Shown in pieces: positions 1 to 6,029 of a DNA stretch of 11,548 nt. The notes beneath the pieces were generated by a model. That model did not search any database. It was not told the DNA's origin and saw nothing but the letters and a program-made list of their open reading frames with translations. The translations under genes and the position numbers were made by a program. This stretch comes from Microbacteriaceae bacterium. GTDB lineage: Bacteria > Actinomycetota > Actinomycetes > Actinomycetales > Microbacteriaceae. Location: NCBI GenBank assembly GCA_012719255.1, contig JAAYAS010000041.1:1-11548 (forward strand), written 5' to 3'. Each line of letters starts with the position of its first letter. The first letter of the stretch is position 1.

Positions 1-511
1 CCTTCGCCATCGCGAGGTAGGTCTTGCCGGTGCCGGCCGGGCCGATGCCGAAGGTGATGGTGTGCTGCTCGATCGCGTCGACGTACGACTTCTGGCCGAG
101 CGTCTTCGGCCGGATGGTGCGGCCGCGCGACGAGACGATCGCCTCGCCGAGCACCTGCGCCGGCGGCGGCGCGCCCGGCGTCGACAGCAGCCGCTGGCTG
201 CGCTCGACCTCGTCGGGCTCGACGTCGACGCCGCGCTGGGCGAGGTCGGCGATCTCGCGCACGAGCGCCTCGGCCGCCGCCACGTCGCCCCGCTCGCCCG
301 AGAAGGTGAGCTCGTTGCCGCGGGCGAGCACGCGCACCCGCGGGTGCTCGCGCTCGACGGTCTTCAGCAGTCGGTCGCCGGGGCCGAGCAGCCGCACCAT
401 CGAGACGCCCTCGACGGCGACGGTGCGCTCGACGAACTCGCCGGTCGCGGGGTCGGGGATGCTGCGCTCCACCCCGTCGGCGGGGGGCTCGGATGCTCGG
501 GGCTCAGGCAA
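1..511 (-). CDS. phoH: PhoH family ATPase (PhoH1-like), 5' part only
   Basis: This is the N-terminal 170 residues of a PhoH-type P-loop ATPase; the rest lies beyond the left edge. A Walker A motif, GPAGTGKT, is at residues 157-164, preceded by the family segment GQKSYVDAI. Residues around 39-75 (VRLLGPGDRLLK, RVRVLARGNELTFSG) match the N-terminal domain that precedes the ATPase in this family. PhoH proteins are cytoplasmic ATPases linked to RNA metabolism; their exact substrate is unsettled. I chose the TTG at 511-509 because GAGGAA lies 7 nt upstream of it. A GTG at 472-470 (residue 14) is the alternative. The start overlaps the HIT stop codon by 8 nt, which suggests translational coupling. 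In actinobacteria phoH usually sits between the rsmE/HIT genes and ybeY, so ybeY is expected just outside the window. The family call is firm; the start is moderately sure. Confidence 0.93.
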   Translation of the reverse strand, partial: MPEPRASEPPADGVERSIPDPATGEFVERTVAVEGVSMVRLLGPGDRLLKTVEREHPRVRVLARGNELTFSGERGDVAAAEALVREIADLAQRGVDVEPDEVERSQRLLSTPGAPPPAQVLGEAIVSSRGRTIRPKTLGQKSYVDAIEQHTITFGIGPAGTGKTYLAMAK

Positions 512-848
512 GTCGCGATTCCTCGAGACCCCCGGCGAGCACGTGCGCGTGCACGTGGAAGACGGTCTGGCCGGCGCCGGCGCCGGTGTTGAAGATGAGG
601 CGGAACTCGCCGCCCGCCTCGGCCTCGGCGATGCGCTTCGCCGTGGCGACGACGTGGGCGAGCAGCGCCGGGTCGCCGGCGGCGAGCTCGGCGACGTCGG
701 CGTACTGCGGGTCCTTCGGCACGACGAGCACGTGCACCGGCGCCTGCGGGGCGATGTCGCGCAGGGCGATGACGAGGTCGTCCTCGTGGACGATCTCGGC
801 GGGGATCTCGCGGTCGATGATGCGGGTGAACACGCTCGGCTCGGTCAT
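504..848 (-). CDS. HIT family (histidine triad) nucleotide-binding hydrolase
   Basis: A 114-residue protein of the Hint/HIT branch, which hydrolyses nucleoside phosphoramidates or related adenylated substrates in the cytoplasm. The histidine triad is visible near the C-terminus as HVHAHVLAGG (residues 98-107; His98, His100, His102), preceded by FNTGAGAGQTVFHVH with the conserved Asn87. The N-terminus (VFTRIIDREIPAEIVHEDD) is the usual Hint start without the zinc-binding cysteines of some relatives. The length is normal. The ATG at 848-846 is the only sensible start. No Shine-Dalgarno is visible, but TAGAAT lies 7 nt before the ATG, so the gene may be read from a leaderless transcript. It follows rsmE after 25 nt and overlaps phoH by 8 nt. 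The true substrate cannot be told from sequence. Confidence 0.95.
   Translation of the reverse strand: MTEPSVFTRIIDREIPAEIVHEDDLVIALRDIAPQAPVHVLVVPKDPQYADVAELAAGDPALLAHVVATAKRIAEAEAGGEFRLIFNTGAGAGQTVFHVHAHVLAGGLEESRLA
519..524 (-). promoter_or_regulatory. Ribosome binding site supporting the phoH TTG start
   Basis: On the minus strand GAGGAA is followed by 7 nt and then TTG (511-509). No ATG exists in frame until residue 38, which would cut off part of the usual N-terminus. This site therefore decides in favour of the TTG. It lies inside the 3' end of the HIT gene. Confidence 0.6.
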
Positions 849-855
849 GGCGTCG

Positions 856-861
856 ATTCTA
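856..861 (-). promoter_or_regulatory. Putative -10 element (TAGAAT) for a leaderless HIT-phoH transcript
   Basis: TAGAAT on the minus strand is one base away from the sigma-70 type consensus TATAAT. It ends 7 nt before the HIT start codon, which would place the first transcribed base at or next to the ATG. It lies in the 25-nt gap after rsmE. I see no convincing -35 box. This is inference from position and sequence only. Confidence 0.5.
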
Positions 862-873
862 GCGATGCGCCGC

Positions 874-1605
874 TCACCAGCGGCCGAGCCGCAGCTGCAG
901 CGCGGCGAGCGCGGCCGGGCCCGCGGTGGAGGTGCGCAGCACGCTCGCGCCGAGCCGCACGCGCACGGCGCCCGCCCGCTCGAGCCCCTCGAGCTCGGCC
1001 GGGTCGATGCCGCCCTCGGGGCCGACGACGAGCACGAGGTCGTCGGCGTCGAGCGGCGCGTCGCGCAGCGGCACCTCGCCGCCGGGGTCGAGCACGAGCA
1101 GCTTCGCGCCGGGCACCGCCTCCGCGAGGGTGCGGGCGTCGTGGAGGGCGGCGACCCCGGGCAGTCGCGCGCGCAGCGACTGCTTCGTCGCCTCGCGCAC
1201 GATCGCCTGCCAGCGCGCCAGCTGCTTCTCGGCCTTCTCGCCGCGCCACTGCGCGATCGAGCGGCGCGCCTGCCAGGGCACGACGCCGTCGACGCCGAGC
1301 TCGACGGCGGCCTGCACGGCCTGCTCGTCGCGCCCGCCCTTCGCGAGCGCCTGGGCGAGGTGCAGCCGGGGGCTCGGCTCGGGCTCGACGACCGAGTCCT
1401 CGAGCGCGCGGGCGACGAACCGGCCGGGCGCGACCTCGGCGGCCTCGCACTCCACGCGCATCCCCCGGCCGTCGCCGAGGCGGATGCGCTCGCCGACGGC
1501 GAGTCGGGCGGCCTTCACGGCGTGGTGCGCCTCGTCGCCGGTGATCTCGACGAGCTCGCCGGCCCGCACCGGGCCGAGCGACTCGTCGAGGTAGGCGTGC
1601 GCCAT
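874..1605 (-). CDS. rsmE: 16S rRNA (uracil(1498)-N3)-methyltransferase RsmE
   Basis: A 243-residue SPOUT-class methyltransferase that methylates N3 of U1498 in 16S rRNA using S-adenosylmethionine. The N-terminal PUA-like part carries ITGDEAHHAVKAARL (residues 21-35). The SPOUT knot is recognisable from VVGPEGGIDPAELE (GPEGG at 195-199) and VLRTSTAGPAALAALQLRLGRW at the C-terminus. Many bacterial RsmE proteins have TET where this one has TST (225-227). From memory that variant is common in actinobacteria, so I do not read it as a defect. The ATG at 1605-1603 shares its first base with the last base of the dnaJ TGA (TGATG), a typical coupled arrangement. No separate promoter is visible, so expression probably follows hrcA-dnaJ. 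The frame stays open far upstream inside dnaJ, but that extension is an antisense-like shadow and not part of the gene. Confidence 0.95.
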   Translation of the reverse strand: MAHAYLDESLGPVRAGELVEITGDEAHHAVKAARLAVGERIRLGDGRGMRVECEAAEVAPGRFVARALEDSVVEPEPSPRLHLAQALAKGGRDEQAVQAAVELGVDGVVPWQARRSIAQWRGEKAEKQLARWQAIVREATKQSLRARLPGVAALHDARTLAEAVPGAKLLVLDPGGEVPLRDAPLDADDLVLVVGPEGGIDPAELEGLERAGAVRVRLGASVLRTSTAGPAALAALQLRLGRW

Positions 1606-2690
1606 CAGCGGGCGAACCGGTCGCGCATCCGCGAGAACAGGCCCTGCTTCTCGCGCGCGAGGGTCGGCTCGGCGGCGTCGCGGTCGCGGTCGGCGAACTC
1701 GCGCAGCAGCTCCTTCTGACGCGAGTCGAGCTTCGTCGGGGTGACGACCTGCAGGGTGACGTCGAGGTCGCCGCGGTGGGTCGAGTGCAGCCGGGTGATG
1801 CCGCGGCCGGCGACGGTGAGCACCTCGCCCGACTGCGCGCCCGCGGGGATCTCGATCTCGACGTCGCCGTCGAGGCCCGGCAACGTCGCGGTGGTGCCGA
1901 ACACGGCGTCGACCATCGACACCTCGAGCAGGCACTTCAGGTCGTCGCCGTCGCGGCGGAACACCTCGTGCTCGCGCACGCGGATCTCGACGTAGACGTC
2001 GCCGTTCGGGCCGCCGGCGGGGCCGGCCTCGCCCTGGCCGCGCAGCTGCACGCGCAGGCCGGTGTCGACGCCGGCGGGGATGTCGACGGGGATGACGAGG
2101 TTCGCGCGCACCCGGCCCTGACCGTGGCAGCCCTCGCAGGCCTGCTCGATGATCGTGCCGTAGCCCTGGCAGGCGGTGCAGGGCGCGGTCGAGACGACCG
2201 GGCCGAGGATCGAGCGCACCTGCCGTCGCACCTCGCCCGAGCCGCCGCACTGGCCGCAGGTCGTCGGCGAGGTGCCGGGGGCGCAGCAGCTGCCCTGGCA
2301 GTCGTCGCAGACGACGGCGGTCGACACCTTGAGGTCGCGGTGCGTGCCGAACATCACCTCGCCGAGGTCGAGCTCGACGCGCACGAGCGCGTCCTGGCCG
2401 CGCTGGGCGCGCGAGCGGGGGCCGCGACCGCCGGCGGAGGCGCCGAAGAACGCCTCGAAGATGTCGCCGAAGCCGAAGCCGCCCTCGGCGGGGCCGGCGT
2501 CGTACTGCGCGCGGCGCTGCTGGTCGCCGAGGATGTCGTAGGCGGCGGTGACGCTCTTGAAGCGCTCGGCCGCCTCCTCGGAGGGGTTGACGTCGGGGTG
2601 CAGCTCGCGGGCGAGCTTGCGGTACGCCTTCTTGATCTCGTCCTGGGTCGCGTCGCGGCGGACGCCGAGCGTCTCGTAGTGGTCGGCCAA
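1605..2690 (-). CDS. dnaJ: Molecular chaperone DnaJ (hrcA-linked, DnaJ2 type)
   Basis: A 361-residue type I J-protein that stimulates the ATPase of DnaK and delivers clients to it. The J domain (about 1-66) begins MADHYETLGV and holds the HPD signature at 31-33. A short Gly/Phe segment follows (GGFGFGDIFEAFFG, 70-83). The zinc region has four Cys pairs: C128/C131, C145/C148, C171/C174 and C185/C188. The first repeat reads CDDCQGSC, with Cys in place of the last Gly. The C-terminal substrate-binding domains contain PVDIPAGVDTGLRVQLRGQG (201-220). The start codon is TTG (2690-2688), fixed by homology to the standard DnaJ N-terminus and by AAGGAG 10 nt upstream. The gene lies 68 nt after hrcA and overlaps rsmE by 1 nt. 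The paralogue linked to dnaK and grpE is not in this window. Confidence 0.96.
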   Translation of the reverse strand: MADHYETLGVRRDATQDEIKKAYRKLARELHPDVNPSEEAAERFKSVTAAYDILGDQQRRAQYDAGPAEGGFGFGDIFEAFFGASAGGRGPRSRAQRGQDALVRVELDLGEVMFGTHRDLKVSTAVVCDDCQGSCCAPGTSPTTCGQCGGSGEVRRQVRSILGPVVSTAPCTACQGYGTIIEQACEGCHGQGRVRANLVIPVDIPAGVDTGLRVQLRGQGEAGPAGGPNGDVYVEIRVREHEVFRRDGDDLKCLLEVSMVDAVFGTTATLPGLDGDVEIEIPAGAQSGEVLTVAGRGITRLHSTHRGDLDVTLQVVTPTKLDSRQKELLREFADRDRDAAEPTLAREKQGLFSRMRDRFAR

Positions 2691-2700
2691 GTCGGGTGCG

Positions 2701-2706
2701 CTCCTT
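2701..2706 (-). promoter_or_regulatory. Ribosome binding site for the dnaJ TTG start
   Basis: AAGGAG on the minus strand, 10 nt before the TTG at 2690-2688. It confirms the non-ATG start that the MADHYETLGV N-terminus already implies. Confidence 0.65.
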
Positions 2707-2758
2707 GCGGGTGCGGTCGGGGTGGATGGGTTCGGATGCGGTGCGGGCGCCGGGCGGT

Positions 2759-3781
2759 TCAGCCGCCGGGCTCCTCGAGTCCGCGGGAGAGGTAGCGGGC
2801 GACGGCGCGCACCGCGGCGATGTTGCGGGGGTAGTCCATGCGGGTGGGGCCGAGCAGGCCCACCCGGGCCTCGCCGCCGTCGGCGGTGTAGCCGGTGGCG
2901 ACGATGCTCGTCTCCTCGAGCGGGGTGCCGTCGTGCTCGTGCCCGATCGACACGGCGACCTCGCGGTCGCGCACGTCGAGCTCGGCGAACAGCCGCAGCA
3001 GCACGACCTGCTCCTCGATCGCCTCGAGCACCGGGAGGATCGACGAGAAGTCGCCCTCGGTGCGGGCGAGGTTCGCGGCGCCGGCGATGACGAGCCGGTA
3101 CTGCTTGTTCGCGAGCACCTGCTCGACGAGCGATTCGGCGATCGGCGCCGCGAGGTCGACGAGGTCGGGCTCGACGAGGCCGTCGAGGTCGCGCAGGAGC
3201 TCGGCGCCGTCCTGCAGGCGGATGCCGACGAGCCGCTCGTTGAGCCGCTCGCGGAGCCGCTCGACCGTCTCGTCGTCGAGCTCGCGGGGCAGCTCGGCGA
3301 TGCGCTGCTCGACCCGGCCGGTGTCGGTGATCAGCACCGTGAGGGCGCGGCGCGGACCGAGCGGCACGAGCTCGATGCGGTGGATGTCGGCGCGCAGCAG
3401 CGACGGCAGGTGGCCGATCGCGACCTGCCGGGTGAGCTGCGCGAGGGTGCGCACCGAGCGGTCGAGCAGCAGCTCGGGCTCGTGCGTGCCGGCCATGAAC
3501 TCCTCGATCGCGCGCCGCTGGGCGCCGGTGAGCGGCCGGATCTCGGCGAGCCGGTCGACGAACACCCGGTAGCCCGTGTCGGTGGGGATGCGGCCGGAGG
3601 AGGTGTGCGGGGCGGTGATGAGGTCGGCCTCCTCGAGCGCCGCCATGTCGTTGCGGATCGTCGCCGCCGACACGCCGAAGCCGTGCCGCTCGACGAGCCG
3701 CTTCGAGCCGACCGGCTCGCGCGTCGCCACGTAGTCGCCGACGATGGCGCGCAGCACCTCGAGGCTCCGCTCGCTCACCAT
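2759..3781 (-). CDS. hrcA: Heat-inducible transcriptional repressor HrcA
   Basis: A 340-residue repressor that binds CIRCE operators and shuts off chaperone genes under normal conditions. The winged-helix DNA-binding part is at about 1-75: REPVGSKRLVERHGFGVSAA, then TIRNDMAALEE, then PHTSSGRIPTDTGYRVFVD (58-76), all classic HrcA segments. The C-terminal GAF-like part contains GAANLARTE (234-242) and ends with GLLGPTRMDYPRNIAAVRAVARYLS (308-332). I chose the ATG at 3781-3779 (MVSERSLEVL). AAGGGA lies about 11 nt upstream, and an in-frame GTG at 3790-3788 would be too close to it. The frame stays open to 3853, but that extension runs into the operator and is rejected. The gene is first in hrcA-dnaJ-rsmE, and the CIRCE element at 3847-3873 implies autoregulation. 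Length and motifs are complete. Confidence 0.97.
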   Translation of the reverse strand: MVSERSLEVLRAIVGDYVATREPVGSKRLVERHGFGVSAATIRNDMAALEEADLITAPHTSSGRIPTDTGYRVFVDRLAEIRPLTGAQRRAIEEFMAGTHEPELLLDRSVRTLAQLTRQVAIGHLPSLLRADIHRIELVPLGPRRALTVLITDTGRVEQRIAELPRELDDETVERLRERLNERLVGIRLQDGAELLRDLDGLVEPDLVDLAAPIAESLVEQVLANKQYRLVIAGAANLARTEGDFSSILPVLEAIEEQVVLLRLFAELDVRDREVAVSIGHEHDGTPLEETSIVATGYTADGGEARVGLLGPTRMDYPRNIAAVRAVARYLSRGLEEPGG

Positions 3782-3846
3782 GCCGGTCACCGTCCCTTCG
3801 CTCGTCGATCCGCGCGTCGCGCCGCTCCCCGCGGCGCCGGCCGATG

Positions 3847-3873
3847 CTGGCACTCCGGGGATCCGACTGCCAA
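3847..3873 (-). promoter_or_regulatory. CIRCE operator (HrcA binding site)
   Basis: An inverted repeat with 9-nt arms and a 9-nt spacer. Read on the minus strand the arms are TTGGCAGTC and GAGTGCCAG. The textbook CIRCE is TTAGCACTC-N9-GAGTGCTAA, and in GC-rich actinobacteria the inner bases are often TGGCACTC/GAGTGCCA. Seven of the nine arm positions are self-complementary. The spacer length is exactly the canonical 9. It lies 65 nt upstream of the hrcA start, where HrcA would block its own promoter. Spacing, arm sequence and position agree, so this is the most secure regulatory site in the window. Confidence 0.88.
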
Positions 3874-3878
3874 GTGTA
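3873..3878 (-). promoter_or_regulatory. Possible -10 element (TACACT) of the hrcA promoter
   Basis: TACACT on the minus strand touches the left arm of the CIRCE. Transcription would start about 7 nt further on, inside the operator, which is the usual arrangement for CIRCE-controlled promoters. No -35 box resembling TTGACA is found 16-18 nt upstream, so the assignment is tentative. Confidence 0.35.
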
Positions 3879-3979
3879 CGCCGGGGGTCCGGCCCGCGGC
3901 GGCCGGTTCGGCGCTCGGGTCTACTCTGTCAGTGAACATCCCCGGATGCGGGCGCCCGGCGCCCGGGAAGGCGCAGCCC

Positions 3980-4390
3980 ATGACGAACCCGCCCCTCGGC
4001 GACGGCCGGTCGCCCCGCGACGTCCCGCCGTCCCTGTACGGCCAGGCGTCCCCCTCCGGCCCGCCCGCGCCGACCGGCGCGAACCTCATGTGGGCGCACC
4101 TGCTCGGCCTCGTCGGCTGGCTCGCGGTGCTGATCTTCTGGCTCGTCACCCGCGAGAAGCACCCCGCCTACGACCGCGAGGGCAAGGAGGCGATGAACCT
4201 CATGCTCACCGTCGTCGTGCTCGCCGTCGGGCTCGGCGCGCTCTCGCTCATCCCGTTCGCCGTCATCCTCACGGTGCCGCTGCTGCTCGCCGTCGCGATC
4301 GGCCAGGTCGTCTTCTCGATCATCGCCGCGGTGCGCACGAACTCGCACGGCGGCTACCGCTACCCGATCGTCGTCCGGATGATCCCCTGA
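3980..4390 (+). CDS. DUF4870 (Tic20-like) small membrane protein, first copy
   Basis: A 136-residue protein with a Pro/Gly/Ser-rich cytoplasmic-type N-terminus (1-35) and a membrane domain from about 36 onwards. The DUF4870 core is clear: LMWAHLLGLVGWLAVLIFWL (36-55), VTREKHPAYDREGKEAMN (56-73), two further hydrophobic stretches (about 74-118), and the closing GGYRYP (124-129). Function is unknown for the family; Tic20-like similarity is only structural. The ATG at 3980 is preceded by GGGAAG with an 8-nt gap. The frame is open far upstream on the plus strand, but that is a shadow of hrcA. The gene diverges from hrcA and is followed 40 nt later by a paralogue. I see no clear promoter; TACTCT at 3922-3927 is a weak candidate -10. 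Confidence 0.88.
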   Translation: MTNPPLGDGRSPRDVPPSLYGQASPSGPPAPTGANLMWAHLLGLVGWLAVLIFWLVTREKHPAYDREGKEAMNLMLTVVVLAVGLGALSLIPFAVILTVPLLLAVAIGQVVFSIIAAVRTNSHGGYRYPIVVRMIP

Positions 4391-4604
4391 GCGGGCGCCC
4401 GCCCGCTCCCGCACCTCACGGAGGCCCCGCATGTCCGACCAGCACTTCCCGAACCACCAGGCTCCCCGGCAGCCGGCGGGCGACGAGCGCACGACCCTGA
4501 TGTGGGCGCACCTGCTCAACATCGTCGGCATCCTCGGCCCGCTGCTGTTCTGGCTCGTCACCCGCGAGAAGGGCCCCGCCTACGACCGCGAGGGCAAGGA
4601 GGCG
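4136..4604 (+). repeat. Direct repeat from DUF4870 gene duplication (57-nt units at 4136-4192 and 4548-4604)
   Basis: Two 57-nt stretches, exactly 412 nt apart, differ at only two adjacent bases (CA at 4160-4161 against GG at 4572-4573). A further 18-nt identical stretch at 4088-4105 and 4500-4517 has the same 412-nt offset. Both lie in the conserved core of the paralogous DUF4870 genes. They reflect an in-tandem duplication, possibly kept alike by gene conversion or by shared codon bias. Confidence 0.85.
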
Positions 4605-4802
4605 GTGAACTGGGCGATCACCGTGCTCGCCGCGAGCCTCGTCGCCTCGTTCGTCGGCTTCCTGCCGTTCCTCGGCTGGCTCGGCTCGCTGCTGTGGGCC
4701 GCCGTGTGGATCGTGAACATCGCGTTCGCCGTGCTCGGCGGCGTCGAGACGAGCCGCAAGGGCGGCTACAAGTACCCGTACACCTTCGGCTTCATCAAGT
4801 AG
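4431..4802 (+). CDS. DUF4870 (Tic20-like) small membrane protein, second copy
   Basis: A 123-residue paralogue of the preceding gene. After a short polar N-terminus comes LMWAHLLNIVGILGPLLFWL (23-42), then VTREKGPAYDREGKEAVN (43-60), two more hydrophobic spans (about 61-104), and GGYKYPYTFGFIK at the end. About 30 of 40 residues in the core match the first copy, while the N-termini and last membrane spans differ. GGAGG 6 nt before the ATG gives a strong ribosome binding site. The 40-nt gap and same orientation suggest one transcript with the first copy, so the two could form a hetero-oligomer; that is inference. The stop codon at 4800-4802 is 12 nt from the end of hemW, which reads the opposite way. 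Biochemical function is unknown. Confidence 0.93.
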   Translation: MSDQHFPNHQAPRQPAGDERTTLMWAHLLNIVGILGPLLFWLVTREKGPAYDREGKEAVNWAITVLAASLVASFVGFLPFLGWLGSLLWAAVWIVNIAFAVLGGVETSRKGGYKYPYTFGFIK

Positions 4803-4814
4803 CGCCGGCGCGGC

Positions 4815-6029
4815 TCAGCTCAGCGCGCGCGCCACGACGTCGGCGAGCAGCCGCCCCCGCAGCGTGAGCACGACGCGGCCGCGCAGCGCCTCGCCGGCGT
4901 CGACGAGCCCGTCGGCGAGGCACTCGGCGACGCGCTCGGGATGCGGCAGCTCGGCCGTCGGCAGCCCCTCGCGCAGCCGCGTGCGCAGCAGCACCCGCTC
5001 GGCGTCGCGCTGCTCGCGGTCGAGCACCTCGCGGCCGTGCGCCGGCGAGACCCCCGCGGCGAGCCGGTCGGCGTAGGCGGCGGGGTGCTTCACGTTCCAG
5101 AAGCGGGTGCCGTCGACGTGGCTGTGCGCGCCGGGGCCGAAGCCCCACCAATCGGTGTCGTGCCAGTAGGCGAGGTTGTGCCGCGAGGGGTGCGCGCCGC
5201 CGCGCGACCAGTTCGACAGCTCGTACCACTCGAACCCGGCGGCGCCGAGCTCGGCGTCGGCGAGCTCGTACATGTCGGCCTGCAGATCGTCGTCGACGGC
5301 GGCGAGCTCGCCGCGGCGGATGCGCCGCGCGAGCGCCGTGCCCGGCTCGACGATGAGCGCGTACGCCGACACGTGCAGCGGCTCGAGCGCGATCGCCGCC
5401 TCGAGCGAGCGGCGCCAGTCGTCGAGCGACTCGCCCGGCGTGCCGTAGATGAGGTCGACCGAGGTCTCGAGCCCCGCCGCCTTCGCCGCCGCGACGACCT
5501 CGGGCACGCGCGCCGGGTCGTGGGTGCGGTCGAGCGCGGCGAGCACGTGCGGCACCGCCGACTGCATTCCGAAGCTCACCCGGGTGACCCCGCCCTCGCG
5601 GAGCGCCGCGAGCGAGCGGGCGTCGACGGTGTCGGGGTTCGCCTCGACCGTCACCTCCGCGCCCTCGGCGAGCCCGAACGTCGAGCGCAGCCGGTCGAGC
5701 ACGCCGACGAGCGCCGCCGCCGGCAGCAGCGTCGGGGTGCCGCCGCCGAAGAACACCGTCGACAGCGGCGGCGGCCCGCCGGCGTCGTCGAGCACCCGCC
5801 GGGCGAGCGCGATCTCCTGCGCGAGCGCATCCGGGTACGAGGCGTGGGTGACGCCGCGCAGCTCGGTCGCGGTGTACGTGTTGAAGTCGCAGTACCCGCA
5901 GCGCACGGCGCAGAACGGGATGTGGACGTACGCGCCGAGCACCCGCTCGCCGACGCGGCCGCGCGACGCCTCGGGCAGCCGGCCGTCGGCGGGCGCGGCC
6001 TCGCCGTCGGGCAGCGGGCTAGGGGGCAA
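4815..6029 (-). CDS. hemW: Radical SAM heme chaperone HemW
   Basis: A 404-residue radical SAM protein of the HemW group, long annotated as oxygen-independent coproporphyrinogen III oxidase. HemW binds heme and hands it to membrane targets. The [4Fe-4S] cluster motif is CAVRCGYC (C40, C44, C47) inside HIPFCAVRCGYCDFNTYT. FFGGGTPT (93-100) is the SAM-binding glycine motif. ETSVDLIYGTPGES (188-201), HNLAYW (284-289) and GFGPGAHS (296-303) are typical, and the C-terminal HemW domain ends with LTLRGRLLADVV. I chose the TTG at 6029-6027 because the residues MPPSPLPDGEAAPADGRLPE resemble HemW starts in Microbacteriaceae. A GTG at residue 30 would leave only about 10 residues before the cluster. No Shine-Dalgarno is seen; the start overlaps the thyX stop by 11 nt, suggesting coupled translation. 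Confidence 0.94.
   Translation of the reverse strand: MPPSPLPDGEAAPADGRLPEASRGRVGERVLGAYVHIPFCAVRCGYCDFNTYTATELRGVTHASYPDALAQEIALARRVLDDAGGPPPLSTVFFGGGTPTLLPAAALVGVLDRLRSTFGLAEGAEVTVEANPDTVDARSLAALREGGVTRVSFGMQSAVPHVLAALDRTHDPARVPEVVAAAKAAGLETSVDLIYGTPGESLDDWRRSLEAAIALEPLHVSAYALIVEPGTALARRIRRGELAAVDDDLQADMYELADAELGAAGFEWYELSNWSRGGAHPSRHNLAYWHDTDWWGFGPGAHSHVDGTRFWNVKHPAAYADRLAAGVSPAHGREVLDREQRDAERVLLRTRLREGLPTAELPHPERVAECLADGLVDAGEALRGRVVLTLRGRLLADVVARALS

Larger units (their letters stand above)
3782..3979. other. Divergent intergenic region between hrcA and the DUF4870 pair
   Basis: A 198-nt control region. On the hrcA side it holds the CIRCE operator and a possible TACACT -10 box, followed by a 5' leader of roughly 85 nt ending in AAGGGA. 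On the plus-strand side it holds the GGGAAG ribosome binding site and a weak TACTCT at 3922-3927. If that -10 is real, the DUF4870 promoter would start about 50 nt from the operator and point away from it. Confidence 0.6.

Noticed and set aside
24..1544. Long plus-strand open frame of 506 codons
   Set aside because: It is antisense to phoH, the HIT gene and rsmE, which have clear motifs. The translation is an Arg/Ala/Ser-rich string typical of a shadow frame.
874..2250. Possible fusion of rsmE with an upstream N-terminal domain in the same frame
   Set aside because: The upstream half is a different frame of dnaJ and is Arg-rich. The TGATG junction at 1607-1603 gives a normal rsmE start and normal length.
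3782..3853. N-terminal extension of HrcA to a GTG at 3853
   Set aside because: The extra 24 residues have no family counterpart, and the GTG lies inside the CIRCE arm. The start at 3781 gives the normal HrcA N-terminus.
2696..4390. A 564-codon plus-strand open frame over hrcA
   Set aside because: The upstream part is the complement of hrcA and has low-complexity composition. The real gene starts at 3980, where the ribosome binding site and DUF4870 sequence begin.
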